A stretch of 48,544 nucleotides of DNA from Marivita sp965656765 (GCF_965656765.1 NZ_CBFHLV010000018.1:1-48544); one strand, 5' to 3'. Shown: positions 35,125 through 44,901, numbered from the stretch's first letter. The notes: a model not told the origin generated them from the letters alone. Numbers and translations: made by a program.

Positions 35125-37545
35125 ATGAAAACGCAGGCACGGGTGGTGGTTATTGGCGGCGGCGTCGTCGGTGTGTCGGTACTTTATCACCTGACCAAGC
35201 TTGGCTGGTCGGACGTGATGCTGGTCGAACGCTCGGAACTGACCAGCGGCTCGACCTGGCACGCGGCAGGTGGGTTTCATACGCTGAATGGCGACACAAA
35301 TATGGCCGCCCTGCAGGGCTACACGATCCGGCTTTACAAGGAACTCGAAGAGATCACGGGCATGTCCTGCGGGCTGCACCATGTGGGTGGCATTACGCTT
35401 GCCGACAACCGCGACAGGTTCGATATGCTTTTAGCGGAACGCGCTAAGCATCGTTACATGGGGCTGGACACACAGATCGTCGGACCCGAAGAGATCGCCA
35501 AAATCGCGCCAATCACCAACACCGAAGGCATCCTTGGTGCGCTGTACGACCCATTGGACGGGCACCTTGATCCATCGGGCACCACCCATGCCTATGCCAA
35601 AGCGGCCCGGATGGGCGGGGCCACGATTGAAACCCATGTGATGGTGCAAGAAACCATGCAGCGGCCTGATGGGACGTGGAACGTAGTAACTGACAAAGGC
35701 ACGATCCACGCGGAACATGTGGTTAACGCAGGTGGTCTTTGGGCACGAGAAGTCGGCGCGATGGCAGGGGTTTACCTGCCGCTGCACCCGATGGAACATC
35801 AGTATATCGTCACGGATGAAACCCCCGAGATCTACGAACGTGAGACCGAGCACCCGCATGTGATGGACCCGGCAGGCGAAAGCTATCTGCGGCAGGAAGG
35901 GCGCGGGCTGTGTATCGGTTTCTACGAACAGCCCTGCCGCCCTTGGGCCGTCAATGGAACACCGTGGACTTTTGGGCATGAACTTTTGCCAGATGACTTT
36001 GACAAGATCGAGGAAAGCATTGAATTCGCTTACAAACGCTTTCCTGTCTTGGAACGCGCGGGCGTCAAATCGGTGATTCATGGACCCTTTACCTTTGCAC
36101 CCGACGGCAACCCGCTGGTCGGCCCGGTACCAGGCTTGCGCAACTACTGGTCAGCCTGTGGCGTGATGGCCGGGTTCAGTCAGGGCGGCGGTGTTGGTCT
36201 GATGCTGGCGCAATGGATGATCGAGGGCGAATGCGAACGGGATGTATCAGCGATGGACGTCGCCCGGTATGGCCGCTGGATCACGCCGGGTTACACGCTG
36301 CCCAAAGTGATTGAGAACTACCAAAAACGCTTTTCCGTTAGCTACCCAAATGAAGAACTACCCGCCGCGCGGCCCCTGCGCATGACACCGATGTATGATG
36401 TTTTTGACAACATGGGCGCGGTTTGGGGCGCGCAATATGGATTGGAGGTCGTGAACTATTTCGCAGCGCCCGATGAGCCGCGCTATGAGACCCCCAGTTT
36501 CCGCCGATCCAACGCGTGGGTTGCGACCGCGCGCGAGGTGAAAGCCGTCCGCGAAGCTGTTGGAATCAATGAAGTTCAGAACTTTGGCAAGTATGACGTA
36601 CAAGGCCCCGGCGCGCGCTCTTGGCTGGATCGGATTATGGCAGGCCGGATACCGCAAAATGGTCGTATCTCATTGACGCCGATGCTGTCCCCACAGGGAC
36701 GTCTGATCGGGGACTTCACCGTATCATGCCTCTCAGCAGAACACTTCCAGATCACCGGGTCCTACGGCGCGCAAGCCTACCACATGCGCTGGTTCCAGTC
36801 GCACCCTCCCCACGAGGCCGAAGGCGATGTAACAGTCGACAATATCTCAGACCCGCGCACAGGGTTTCAGATCGCAGGGCCCCGAGCACGGAATCTGCTA
36901 CAGGCCGTGGCCCGTGAAGATATCTCGGACATGCGTTTTCTTGACGTGCGGCAGCTGACCATCGGCCTGTCCACCGCCATCGTGCAACGGGTCAGTTATA
37001 CCGGTGGTCTAGGATACGAGATCTATGTCGATGCCATGGAACAGCGCGCGCTTTGGGATGTTTTGTGGCAAGCAGGGCAGCCGATGGGGATAACGCCTTT
37101 CGGGATGCGCGCGATGATGTCACTCCGGCTGGATAAGTTCTTTGGCTCGTGGCTGTCCGAGTTTTCACCAGACTATACCCCTGCAGAAACAGGCATGGAC
37201 CGGTTCATTGCGTGGTCCAAGAACACCGATTTCATTGGACGCGCCGCGGCAGAGGCAGAACGCGCCACGCCCCCTGACCGAATTCTGTGCGCATTCGACG
37301 TTGCGGCGAAAGACGCCGATGTGCAGGCTTACGAGCCGATATGGATCGACGGTGCTGTACAAGGCTTCTGCACCTCGGGCGGCTTTTCGCATCATGCCGG
37401 TAAATCCATTGCACTTGGCCTGATCCCGCGCACCCACGCGCAGGAGGGCCAAAAGGCGCAAATCGAGATTTTGGGCGAGATGTGTGATGCCACGCTGATC
37501 ACAACACCGCTCTACGACGCAGACGGGGAGCAGATGCGCAGCTAA
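35125..37545 (+). CDS. FAD-dependent dimethylglycine/sarcosine dehydrogenase-like protein with GcvT domain (paralogue)
   Basis: 806 residues from ATG 35125 (MKTQARVVVIGGG), preceded by a strong ribosome-binding site, CAGGGAGAGA. Same domain order as the divergent neighbour: DAO/FAD (GGGVVG at 11-16, covalent-FAD candidate His46 in STWHAAGG), FAO_M, GcvT, GcvT_C. The two proteins share their first 45 residues almost entirely but differ beyond, for example WHAAGGFHTLNGDTN here against WHAAANIHGLHDSTN, so they likely differ in substrate. Possible route: degradation of glycine betaine, dimethylglycine or sarcosine or other methylamines to feed one-carbon metabolism. Followed 8 bases later by a nucleotidyltransferase gene. 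Confidence 0.9.
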   Translation: MKTQARVVVIGGGVVGVSVLYHLTKLGWSDVMLVERSELTSGSTWHAAGGFHTLNGDTNMAALQGYTIRLYKELEEITGMSCGLHHVGGITLADNRDRFDMLLAERAKHRYMGLDTQIVGPEEIAKIAPITNTEGILGALYDPLDGHLDPSGTTHAYAKAARMGGATIETHVMVQETMQRPDGTWNVVTDKGTIHAEHVVNAGGLWAREVGAMAGVYLPLHPMEHQYIVTDETPEIYERETEHPHVMDPAGESYLRQEGRGLCIGFYEQPCRPWAVNGTPWTFGHELLPDDFDKIEESIEFAYKRFPVLERAGVKSVIHGPFTFAPDGNPLVGPVPGLRNYWSACGVMAGFSQGGGVGLMLAQWMIEGECERDVSAMDVARYGRWITPGYTLPKVIENYQKRFSVSYPNEELPAARPLRMTPMYDVFDNMGAVWGAQYGLEVVNYFAAPDEPRYETPSFRRSNAWVATAREVKAVREAVGINEVQNFGKYDVQGPGARSWLDRIMAGRIPQNGRISLTPMLSPQGRLIGDFTVSCLSAEHFQITGSYGAQAYHMRWFQSHPPHEAEGDVTVDNISDPRTGFQIAGPRARNLLQAVAREDISDMRFLDVRQLTIGLSTAIVQRVSYTGGLGYEIYVDAMEQRALWDVLWQAGQPMGITPFGMRAMMSLRLDKFFGSWLSEFSPDYTPAETGMDRFIAWSKNTDFIGRAAAEAERATPPDRILCAFDVAAKDADVQAYEPIWIDGAVQGFCTSGGFSHHAGKSIALGLIPRTHAQEGQKAQIEILGEMCDATLITTPLYDADGEQMRS

Positions 37546-37553
37546 ACTTTGGT

Positions 37554-38159
37554 ATGAGCCAAATATCCATCGTGATTCCCGCCGCCGGGGCCAGTCGTCG
37601 GATGGGCGACCGGGACAAGTTGCTTGAGCTTGTGGACGGGGTGCCCCTGCTACGGAGCGTAGCGGAACGTGCCTTGACGGTGAGCAACACTGTGGTGGTC
37701 ACCCTACCCGTTGAGGCCATGGCACGCGCTGAAACCCTGGTCGATCTGCCGGTACTTCAAGTTCCGGTGCCGGATGCCGCTGACGGGATGTCCGCCTCAT
37801 TGCGGCGTGCAGCGCAGGCAGTGCCAAAGACTTGTGACGGAATGATGATCCTACCTGCGGATATGCCCGACCTGACAACAGATGATCTGCGCCAAATTGT
37901 AAGTGCGTTTGACGATGCCAGCGGCGAGTTTCTGGTCCAGGCAACCAGCTCGGCCGGACATCCGGGGCATCCAGTCATTTTTCCGCGGGATCTGATCTCG
38001 CAATTTCGGACTCTGACAGGTGACGCAGGGGCCAAGACAATTCTGCAGGCCAATCGCTCTCGTATTATTCGGGTCCCCCTGCCCGCCGAACACGCGCTGA
38101 CCGATCTCGACACGCCAGACGCATGGACATTGTGGCGGGCCAACAACCCCGACAGGTAA
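37554..38159 (+). CDS. MobA/MocA-like NTP-transferase
   Basis: 201 residues. N-terminal nucleotide-binding motif IPAAGASRRMGDRDKLL (8-24) with the LxxGxSxRMG...K pattern of the MobA/IspD superfamily, and the metal-binding block MMILPADMPDLTTDDL. Closest in style to MocA, the molybdenum cofactor cytidylyltransferase. Next to two dehydrogenases that do not need molybdenum, so its substrate cannot be inferred from context. It starts 8 bases after the FAD-GcvT gene with no visible ribosome-binding site, so it likely depends on coupling. Confidence 0.8.
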   Translation: MSQISIVIPAAGASRRMGDRDKLLELVDGVPLLRSVAERALTVSNTVVVTLPVEAMARAETLVDLPVLQVPVPDAADGMSASLRRAAQAVPKTCDGMMILPADMPDLTTDDLRQIVSAFDDASGEFLVQATSSAGHPGHPVIFPRDLISQFRTLTGDAGAKTILQANRSRIIRVPLPAEHALTDLDTPDAWTLWRANNPDR

Positions 38160-38183
38160 ATGTGGATAAGTTTGCGGATAAAA

Positions 38184-38219
38184 AAATGGGACGGCTCTCC
38201 CCTACCGTCCCATTTCCTT
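38184..38219. terminator. Bidirectional terminator after the nucleotidyltransferase gene
   Basis: AAATGGGACGG (38184-38194) pairs with CCGTCCCATTT (38205-38215) over 11 bp, then CCTTT; an A run precedes it. The remaining 38220-38367 shows nothing else I can name. Confidence 0.75.
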
Positions 38220-38367
38220 TCGATTGCTGCCTCAAAAGGGCGCAATCGACTGTATAACTGCTGCGACTTTCGTCGGTAGCGGATACACTACTCAAGAAAC
38301 ACTTCAAAGCAAGACAAAAATGCCTGTTTTGTGATCAGGTCCATCTTTGAAATCAAGAAAAGTGACC

Positions 38368-38922
38368 CTACGGAACGCGCCACTCTCCGGCCCAGCCCGC
38401 AGAAGCCTTAAAAACAGCGCGCCTGTGCGGATCGACGAGCTGCATCAGCTCAATCGATTCGATTCGGCAGGTCAGGACAGTGAACCAATCAAGGCTGGCA
38501 AGCTTGGTGTACGAAGCGGCAGATGGAATCGGTGTTCCCGGCTTTGGCGATGCACCATAGGCGATGCGCGAACCGTCCGGCACGTTTTGCCATCGGTCGA
38601 CAACGGCGTTGCCGTGCGAGATGTCAACGGATGTGGACAACCTGATTTGCAACTTGGCCTTTTCATCCCAAATCATCAGTTGCGCCAGCGGGTTGGCGCG
38701 CAGAGACATGACCTTGTCCGACCCGCCATCAGTATGCACCTCGACTGTGCCGTCTGCCCGGCTGGCTCCGCGCAGAACGACCGTCCGCGCCTCGGGCGCG
38801 CCTTCCGGGGAAACCGTGGCAAATACGGGATGCCGCGCAGCGGCACGGCGATCGGCGACACCACGCGTCAGGCGCTGCCATCCAAGGTCAAGAAAGGCGC
38901 CCAGATCGTTGTGGTCACTCAT
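38368..38922 (-). CDS. Pyridoxamine 5'-phosphate oxidase-like FMN-binding protein
   Basis: 184 residues with a split-barrel flavin-binding fold of the PNPOx/Alr4036-like type. Blocks seen: HPVFATVSPEGAPEARTVVLRGA (FMN contact), VHTDGGSDKVMSLRANP, and DWFTVLTCRIESIELMQL near the end. Too short to be certain of a PdxH role, and PdxH active-site residues are not convincingly present, so it is better called an FMN- or F420-type binding protein of unknown substrate. Overlaps the lipocalin gene by 8 bases and closes the 42994-38368 operon. Confidence 0.8.
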   Translation of the reverse strand: MSDHNDLGAFLDLGWQRLTRGVADRRAAARHPVFATVSPEGAPEARTVVLRGASRADGTVEVHTDGGSDKVMSLRANPLAQLMIWDEKAKLQIRLSTSVDISHGNAVVDRWQNVPDGSRIAYGASPKPGTPIPSAASYTKLASLDWFTVLTCRIESIELMQLVDPHRRAVFKASAGWAGEWRVP

Positions 38923-39955
38923 AGCCTGTCATCTCCAAGTATCCGCGACCGCTGTGCGATCCGGTCACGGTGACCGGCCCTTCCCAATAGGGAATGGACA
39001 CCGCCATCCACGCGTTCGGATTAAGAGCGGAGACCGTCACGTCGATGTCTTTATCCGGCAATTGTACCGCCCATTCGGTTGGCACAGCGCGCCCGGCCAC
39101 ATCATTACTTCCTAATGGTTGCGCACGGAACGCGCCATCGGGATAGGCCGTGGTTGTGCCATCCGGCGCAATCCATGTGGCCGACGAGAAGGACGAGCCA
39201 TCGTCCTCGCGCAGTAGAAAACCCATCAGTTTGTCGCCGCTGTCGAAGGAGAGGGAAAACCAGTCCCAGCCTGATTGCGTTTCAGCCAATGGCTGCGACG
39301 ACCATTCCCGGTCGAGCCAAGCTGAGCCAGTGACCTCGATCTCACCATCAGGCAGGGTCAGCCTTCCCGTCACATCATAGGCCGGCTGAGAATAGTAGTA
39401 GCTCGCCTGCCCTTGCGCCGATTTTACCGAGAACCCGTCTTGCCCATGAAAGACCAAGGGGCCGTTGGCGCTTAGGTCAAGGGTGTAGAGGAAGTCGGCC
39501 CCTCGCGCCGTGAGTGTCAGATCTTCAAAGGACGGTCCCGCCATTTGCCAATCGTCGATCCATGCATCAAAGGGCTCAACGATCACACCGGCTTGCCCGA
39601 TCCCGCCGCGCGCTATGCGTTCCGCAACGAAGTGTTTTTTGGGCGTTGTAACGGCCGCATGCGCGAACCAAACCTGTGGGTCAGTCCAACCATTGCGGGT
39701 TTCAGGCGCCAGCGCGGATCGAAACAGTGTCCATTGCACACCGTATGCGGTGCCATCCGGATCAGTCAGGTTGGCGGTCAGATACCACCATTCGATACGA
39801 TAATCAGGATGCGCGCCGTGATCCTGCGGGAAATCAAATTGCGGGTTGGGCATGGGCACAGCAAAGCCATCGGCGTCGGTTCCCAACCCGGCAAACCCCT
39901 GCGCAATGGCCTGAAAGGGCAAGAAAAGAAAAACGATCAACGCTCTAACGATCAT
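38915..39955 (-). CDS. AttH/CrtC-like lipocalin-domain exported protein
   Basis: 346 residues from ATG 39955, with a signal peptide (MIVRALIVFLFLPFQAIAQ, cleavage about 19). The mature part matches the lipocalin-like AttH/CrtC domain pair: the early PDYRIEWWYLTANL, HAAVTTPKKHF and the later block SGSAWLDREWSSQPL-type with WDWFSLSFDSGDKLMGF. AttH proteins are typically the periplasmic partner of an adjacent FtsX-type ABC exporter. True hydratase activity on carotenoids is not implied. Start 39955 (AAGGTG upstream) is preferred to 39997 because the signal peptide begins there; it overlaps the permease gene by 11 bases. Confidence 0.85.
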   Translation of the reverse strand: MIVRALIVFLFLPFQAIAQGFAGLGTDADGFAVPMPNPQFDFPQDHGAHPDYRIEWWYLTANLTDPDGTAYGVQWTLFRSALAPETRNGWTDPQVWFAHAAVTTPKKHFVAERIARGGIGQAGVIVEPFDAWIDDWQMAGPSFEDLTLTARGADFLYTLDLSANGPLVFHGQDGFSVKSAQGQASYYYSQPAYDVTGRLTLPDGEIEVTGSAWLDREWSSQPLAETQSGWDWFSLSFDSGDKLMGFLLREDDGSSFSSATWIAPDGTTTAYPDGAFRAQPLGSNDVAGRAVPTEWAVQLPDKDIDVTVSALNPNAWMAVSIPYWEGPVTVTGSHSGRGYLEMTGYE

Positions 39956-42341
39956 TGGCGAACACCTTGAGCAGATCGGACGGCGGCGTATGAGCAAGCC
40001 GAAGCGCGGGCCATAAAGCCGCCAACGCTGCCGCCAATAGCGCGAAAAGCGTCAGCAGCGTATAGTGGCCGGGAAAGAGATACATGGGCAGTTTCCAACC
40101 GAATGCCTCGACATTCACATAGGACAACAGCACCCACGCCAACAGCAATCCCAGCGGGATTGCCAGAACGGTGGTTACCATCGCCAAGATAACCGCGCGG
40201 AGCAATTCCAATCGTCCCAATGTGCGCCGCGTGAGACCAAGCGCCCATGCAGGGGCAAGTTGCGGAACACGGATTGCGGCCAAGGTCAGCAAGCTCATCA
40301 AGATCGCAAAAGCCGCCACAGCCAACGTCAGGACGTTCAATGCCCCGGTGACGGTGAAAGTGCGTTCAAATACATCAAGCGAGAACGCTTTGATCCGCGC
40401 CTGATCCGTGATCGCCGCCTCTGGTAGGCCGTAGTCTTGGGTTAGTTGATCCCGCATCGCGGCAGGTGTGTCGCTGCGCACACCGAACGTCATGGGCACC
40501 ATATCCGGATAAAGGTCACGGAAAACCGGTTCCGCAATCAACGCTTGCCCCAACGGATTGCCGTAATCCGCGACGATCGCAGCGATGGGAAGTGTCAGAC
40601 CCTCGGCCACTGTGAGCGTGTCGCCAGTCCACACGCCGGCCCGGCGGGCAAGTTGTTCGCTGATCACAGTCGCGTCGCCTTGTTGGACGCGGTCCCAGAC
40701 ATCTGCCGTTTGTGCCAGAAACAACCAGTTATCGCGATAGGTTGGGCCAACCCGAACGCCGAACAGGTCGGTGGGCACTCCTGCGATGTCTGTTTCGACC
40801 GACAAGAGCGGCAGAACCTCGCGTGCGTTCGCGATCAAATAAGCCTCAAGATCAGGGCTTTGCGCCTCGTCCTGAATGCGAATAAACAGTTCTGGCCCAA
40901 GCCTTTGATCCAGGAAATCCACAAAGGTCACACGAAAGCTCGACACCATGGTCGACACGCCCACATTCGCTGCTGTGGCCAGCAAGAGCGCCATTAACGC
41001 GAGGCTCATACCCGGCACCTGTTGCCGCGTATCCGCCCAAAACCACTGCCACACAGCGCTTTGCGACAGCGTGTCCGCAAGCGTCACCGCACCTCGCAGC
41101 ACCAGCGGAAGGATCAGCGCCGCACCAATCAGAATACAGGCCAAGAGCACGAACCCGAATGCTAATCCCTGTCCCCAGATGGCAACGCCAGCGCCAACCA
41201 GAAATAATGCACCGGCGATGGCCCCCAAACGCCAAGCCGTTGTCCCCGATGCAACGGCCCAAGCGCGTGGTCGGGCACTGGACAAGAGTGGCATCTTCGC
41301 AATCTTCCAAAGCGCTCCGGAAGCAGCCAGTCCAGTGCCAAGCACAGCAATCGCCAGTCCCGAAAGCCACCACTCCGGCCGAAGTTGCAGCGTGCCAGCG
41401 ACGGTCGCGCCATATAACCCCTGAAGTGTCGCTGCAACATTCGGCAAGAGAACCGCGGCGATCACGTAGCCCAAGGCGACACCAAGTCCGCCTGCGACTA
41501 GGGCGAACAGAAACAATTCGACAATAATCAACACAATCAATGCCTTGAGTGGCACGCCTAGTGCACGTAGCGTACGCACCATGCTGCGGCGTTGTTCGAA
41601 CGCGAGGCTGATCGTGCCATGGACAATAAAGATGCCGACGGCGAAACTCAGTAGACCAAAGGCTGTCAGGTTGAGATGAAAACTGTCCGTCAACCGATCC
41701 GCTCCGGCGTCTTGCGCGGGCTGCCGAACCAGATCACGCGCGATAGACGCAATGTCTGGCAATCCCACTGGTTGCGCGCGGTCAATGATCAAACGGCTTA
41801 ACTTTTGCTCAGCCGCCAATACATCCTGCGCCACACCAATATCTGTCAGTGCCACACCGGGCGCCACGGACGGGTCTGCGATCACCCTTTGCGCCACATA
41901 ACCATCCAAGCGGTCCGCAATATCTGGGGACGCAAACATCACCCCACGCGTTAGGAAATCTTCAAGGTTCCCCCCCTCTTGCATACCGACTGGCGCAATC
42001 GTTCCCGGCGCGGTCAAGGGATCAAGCCCAATGATCCGCACCGGCCCTGCATCGGTTGCCAATCTCCCCTCAAGCACGGGCGACACCTGCCATCCGGCGC
42101 GGCGCAGAGCGATATAGGTTGCTTGGTTGATCACATCACCAGAGCGCGGCAAAAGCTGATCGAACTGGCCCTCACCCAAAGTGGCCGCTGCCGCGTCATA
42201 GCTTGCCCGCGCCTCGGCGTTGATAGCCTGAACGCCGGACCAAAGTGCCGTTGCCAACGCAAGACCACTAATCAGCGCAAAAAACTGCACTCCGTTGCGC
42301 CGCCAATGCGACAAAAGAGCTGTCAATACCGTCCAGATCAC
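39945..42341 (-). CDS. ABC transporter permease, FtsX/MacB-like, double domain
   Basis: 798 residues. Starts with an N-terminal span (17-38), a large periplasmic domain, then FtsX-type membrane blocks around 220-430 and 680-790, giving the eight- to ten-span layout of LolCE-type double permeases. Periplasmic insertions and no transport-cycle ATPase of its own; the ATPase is the next upstream gene with a 4-base overlap. Mechanotransmission exporters of this class move lipids, lipoproteins or peptides out of the inner membrane. Substrate unknown; the lipocalin partner downstream hints at a hydrophobic molecule. Confidence 0.9.
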   Translation of the reverse strand: MIWTVLTALLSHWRRNGVQFFALISGLALATALWSGVQAINAEARASYDAAAATLGEGQFDQLLPRSGDVINQATYIALRRAGWQVSPVLEGRLATDAGPVRIIGLDPLTAPGTIAPVGMQEGGNLEDFLTRGVMFASPDIADRLDGYVAQRVIADPSVAPGVALTDIGVAQDVLAAEQKLSRLIIDRAQPVGLPDIASIARDLVRQPAQDAGADRLTDSFHLNLTAFGLLSFAVGIFIVHGTISLAFEQRRSMVRTLRALGVPLKALIVLIIVELFLFALVAGGLGVALGYVIAAVLLPNVAATLQGLYGATVAGTLQLRPEWWLSGLAIAVLGTGLAASGALWKIAKMPLLSSARPRAWAVASGTTAWRLGAIAGALFLVGAGVAIWGQGLAFGFVLLACILIGAALILPLVLRGAVTLADTLSQSAVWQWFWADTRQQVPGMSLALMALLLATAANVGVSTMVSSFRVTFVDFLDQRLGPELFIRIQDEAQSPDLEAYLIANAREVLPLLSVETDIAGVPTDLFGVRVGPTYRDNWLFLAQTADVWDRVQQGDATVISEQLARRAGVWTGDTLTVAEGLTLPIAAIVADYGNPLGQALIAEPVFRDLYPDMVPMTFGVRSDTPAAMRDQLTQDYGLPEAAITDQARIKAFSLDVFERTFTVTGALNVLTLAVAAFAILMSLLTLAAIRVPQLAPAWALGLTRRTLGRLELLRAVILAMVTTVLAIPLGLLLAWVLLSYVNVEAFGWKLPMYLFPGHYTLLTLFALLAAALAALWPALRLAHTPPSDLLKVFANDR

Positions 42342-42994
42342 ACCACATGCCCTTGGCTGAGATGAACGTGTCGCCCCATCCGACGGGCAACGGTTTGGGA
42401 ATGGGTCACCATAAGCAGCGCCGCGCCTGTTTCGCGCACAAGCGCCAGCATCTGGTCAAGCACATCCGCCGCCGTTGACTCGTCAAGGTTCCCAGTCGGT
42501 TCGTCCGCCAACACCAGCTTGGGCCGCGCGGCCAACGTTCGGGCGATGGCGACACGTTGTTGTTGCCCGCCCGACAACGCTTCAGGGTATTTGGACGAGT
42601 GATCGGTCAGGCCCAATGCCTGTGACAAACGGGCCGTGTGATCCGCATCAAACGTCCCAGCCAGCCGAGCCTGAAACGCGATATTGGCTTGAACTGTCAA
42701 GGATGGGATCAGGTTGAACTGCTGAAAAATCACCCCGACATCCGACCGCCGCAACGCCGCGCGGTCCGTGTCGCGTAGGGTGGTAATCTCTCGCCCGCCG
42801 ATGAAGATCGACCCAGCGTCAACCGTGTCCAGCCCGCCGATAAGGTGCAACAGCGTGCTTTTGCCCGAACCGGATTCGCCGGTTAGCGCCAGCGTCTCGC
42901 CCCGGTCAAGCGACAGCGAAACACCGCGCAGCACGGGCACATCACCATCAGCGCCCGAGTAGGATTTGGTCACGTCCTGAACAGTCAACACCAT
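42338..42994 (-). CDS. ABC transporter ATP-binding protein, LolD/MacB-like
   Basis: 218 residues, single ATPase. Walker A GESGSGKST (39-47), signature LSGGQQQRVAIA, Walker B LVLADEPTGNLD and the D-loop region follow; H-loop VTHSQTVA near the end. Matches the LolD/MacB/FtsE class that pairs with FtsX-fold permeases. First gene of the operon (ATPase, permease, lipocalin, FMN-binding protein). Diverges from the 43094 gene across 99 bases. Confidence 0.93.
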   Translation of the reverse strand: MVLTVQDVTKSYSGADGDVPVLRGVSLSLDRGETLALTGESGSGKSTLLHLIGGLDTVDAGSIFIGGREITTLRDTDRAALRRSDVGVIFQQFNLIPSLTVQANIAFQARLAGTFDADHTARLSQALGLTDHSSKYPEALSGGQQQRVAIARTLAARPKLVLADEPTGNLDESTAADVLDQMLALVRETGAALLMVTHSQTVARRMGRHVHLSQGHVV

Positions 42995-43093
42995 GCGCCT
43001 GAGCTATCACGCAATGCGACAATGGAAAGCCCGGTTGCGTAAAAAGAACCGTCGCACTTTGCCGCGTGGCCGCGCGGTGCTAACTCGCATGGC

Positions 43094-43798
43094 ATGAGTG
43101 TATTCGTGTTGTCCCCAGATACGGTTTGGAACCCCAAAGCGCTCGAGACCGGATCGGTCCCGCGTAAAGTCCTGCACCGCATTGCCTTGCTGCCCAAGGG
43201 CGGTGGGTTTGGCCTGATTGCGCGTGTGATCATGGAGAACGAACCGCTCCGTTATTTTATTGCGTTGTCACCCTTTGTGGCCGCAATGTTCATCTGGCGC
43301 GATCTGGCTTTGCCGATTTCGCAAGCACCCGTGGCGATGATCATTGTGATCGGATTCTTTGAAATGAAAGTCCTGCGTATCTCGGCTGACAAACGCGAAG
43401 CTCTTGTGGCCGAGGACGACGCGGAGCGCGTTCTGGACACGCTCAATTACCGCGCCCGGCGACTGTTGACCAAACTTGCCGCGCATCGTGGCCAGACCAG
43501 CGGCACCTTTATGCTTGTGGTCGAACAATCGGAATTGGCGCACGTGACGCCCCTGACCCTGGTTTCAGTGCAAACAAGCGATGGCAAGCCGCGTGTCTTG
43601 CCGCTGGATGCAATCGAACGCGATCTGATCCGGGCAGAGCTGTTTGATGCCGATTTTACCGAACGCGCCCTACACAACGCTAATTTGCGAGAGGATGTCT
43701 ACCTGCGGTCGGCCACATTCGACGCGCGAGGTGTGTCAGGGCACGCCCGTCTGGCGGCCCTGCTGAATACACCCACTGCGCACGAGGCCTCCGCATGA
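43094..43798 (+). CDS. Unrecognised membrane protein in operon with MoxR and VWA genes
   Basis: 234 residues. Two adjacent hydrophobic segments (about 54-68 and 74-92) form a hairpin, flanked by a soluble N-terminal 50 and a C-terminal 135 residues rich in charged helices (EALVAEDDAERVLDTLNYRARR onward). No family recognised. ATGA overlap (43795-43798) with the MoxR-type gene downstream shows tight coupling, so it probably serves the same complex, for instance as the membrane anchor. Start ATG 43094 is the first in frame; no strong ribosome-binding site seen. Confidence 0.75.
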   Translation: MSVFVLSPDTVWNPKALETGSVPRKVLHRIALLPKGGGFGLIARVIMENEPLRYFIALSPFVAAMFIWRDLALPISQAPVAMIIVIGFFEMKVLRISADKREALVAEDDAERVLDTLNYRARRLLTKLAAHRGQTSGTFMLVVEQSELAHVTPLTLVSVQTSDGKPRVLPLDAIERDLIRAELFDADFTERALHNANLREDVYLRSATFDARGVSGHARLAALLNTPTAHEASA

Positions 43799-44901
43799 GC
43801 GTCAACGCACAGTCAGTCTCGGCCGGGGACGCGCTGGATGTTCTGCGCGTAGCATGGGACGCGCAAGACAACGGGTCTTTGACCACATCATGGATGCTAC
43901 ATGGCAAACCGGGCGTTGGGAAAACGCAATTGGTTCAAACGCTTGCGAACCAGATCGGCGCTGACCTCTACGATATTCGCCTGACCACGATCGAGCCGCA
44001 GGATCTGCGCGGCTTGCCGTATTACGACCACGAAACACAGAAAACGCTGTGGTATCGGCCCGAAGATTTGCCCGACAACACCGACAAACCCGCCGTTTTG
44101 TTCCTTGACGAGCTCACCGCGGCGTCGCCTTATTTGCAACCAACGGTCTATGGCCTGTTGCAGGAACGTCGTGTCGGGCGACACACCCTGCCCGACAGCG
44201 TGTTTGTCGTCGCAGCTGGCAACACGGTCGAGGATGGCGCGGTCGCCTACGAGATGGGCACCGCCCTATCGGACCGGCTGGTGCATCTTCATGTGACCGC
44301 GAATGCCAAGGACTGGCTGGAACGGTATGCGGTGGACCAATCGCTTCACCCGGCAGTGACAGCATTTCTACGGTCGCGGCCTGACCTGCTGGACACCACC
44401 GAAGATAGCCTGCGCCGTGGCGAGATGATCGCCTGTACGCCACGGTCTTGGGACCGGGTTAGCCAGATCATGCACGCTGTGACTAACCGGCGCATCCGCG
44501 ATACAATGGTCGCTGGAACCATTGGTGTCGCCCCGGCTTCCGATTTCGCACGGGTTGCAGATGAACTCGACGCCATGGTGACAGTGCAAGACATGCTGGC
44601 CACGCCCCGTGCGCAACGGGCTGATCTGTATCCCGATACGTTGAATGGTTTGGTCGGGTTGATCTATGGTTTGGTGGCGCAAACCGATGCGGAAACAATC
44701 CCCGATGTGATCGACGTGATGGCGGATCTGCGCACACTCAAATCCGAACAGGTACAATCGTTGCCCTTGGGCGAACTGACCAGCTTTGGTTTTGAGCTTT
44801 TGATCCGAAAGGCCCTGGCTCAAGGTCTGCAAGAGGCGTTTCGTGACTCGGCGGCCTATGTCGATTACGCGAACGAGCGAACCGAGGCAGGCGCGCTGTG
44901 A
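43795..44901 (+). CDS. MoxR-family AAA+ ATPase
   Basis: 368 residues. Walker A GKPGVGKT (37-44), Walker B VLFLDEL (101-107), sensor segment FVVAAGNTVEDGAVAYEMGTALSDR-type block at about 140-163, then a helical lid. MoxR AAA+ proteins act as chaperones that remodel a VWA-domain partner, and the next gene encodes one. Gap to that gene is 3 bases; overlap with the membrane-protein gene is 4 bases. Confidence 0.92.
   Translation: MSVNAQSVSAGDALDVLRVAWDAQDNGSLTTSWMLHGKPGVGKTQLVQTLANQIGADLYDIRLTTIEPQDLRGLPYYDHETQKTLWYRPEDLPDNTDKPAVLFLDELTAASPYLQPTVYGLLQERRVGRHTLPDSVFVVAAGNTVEDGAVAYEMGTALSDRLVHLHVTANAKDWLERYAVDQSLHPAVTAFLRSRPDLLDTTEDSLRRGEMIACTPRSWDRVSQIMHAVTNRRIRDTMVAGTIGVAPASDFARVADELDAMVTVQDMLATPRAQRADLYPDTLNGLVGLIYGLVAQTDAETIPDVIDVMADLRTLKSEQVQSLPLGELTSFGFELLIRKALAQGLQEAFRDSAAYVDYANERTEAGAL

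Noticed and set aside
35431..36081. 216-codon minus-strand frame
   Set aside because: Opposite the FAD-GcvT gene; no motif.
38347..38973. 208-codon plus-strand frame
   Set aside because: Opposite the FMN-binding protein gene, which has a recognisable fold and operon overlap.
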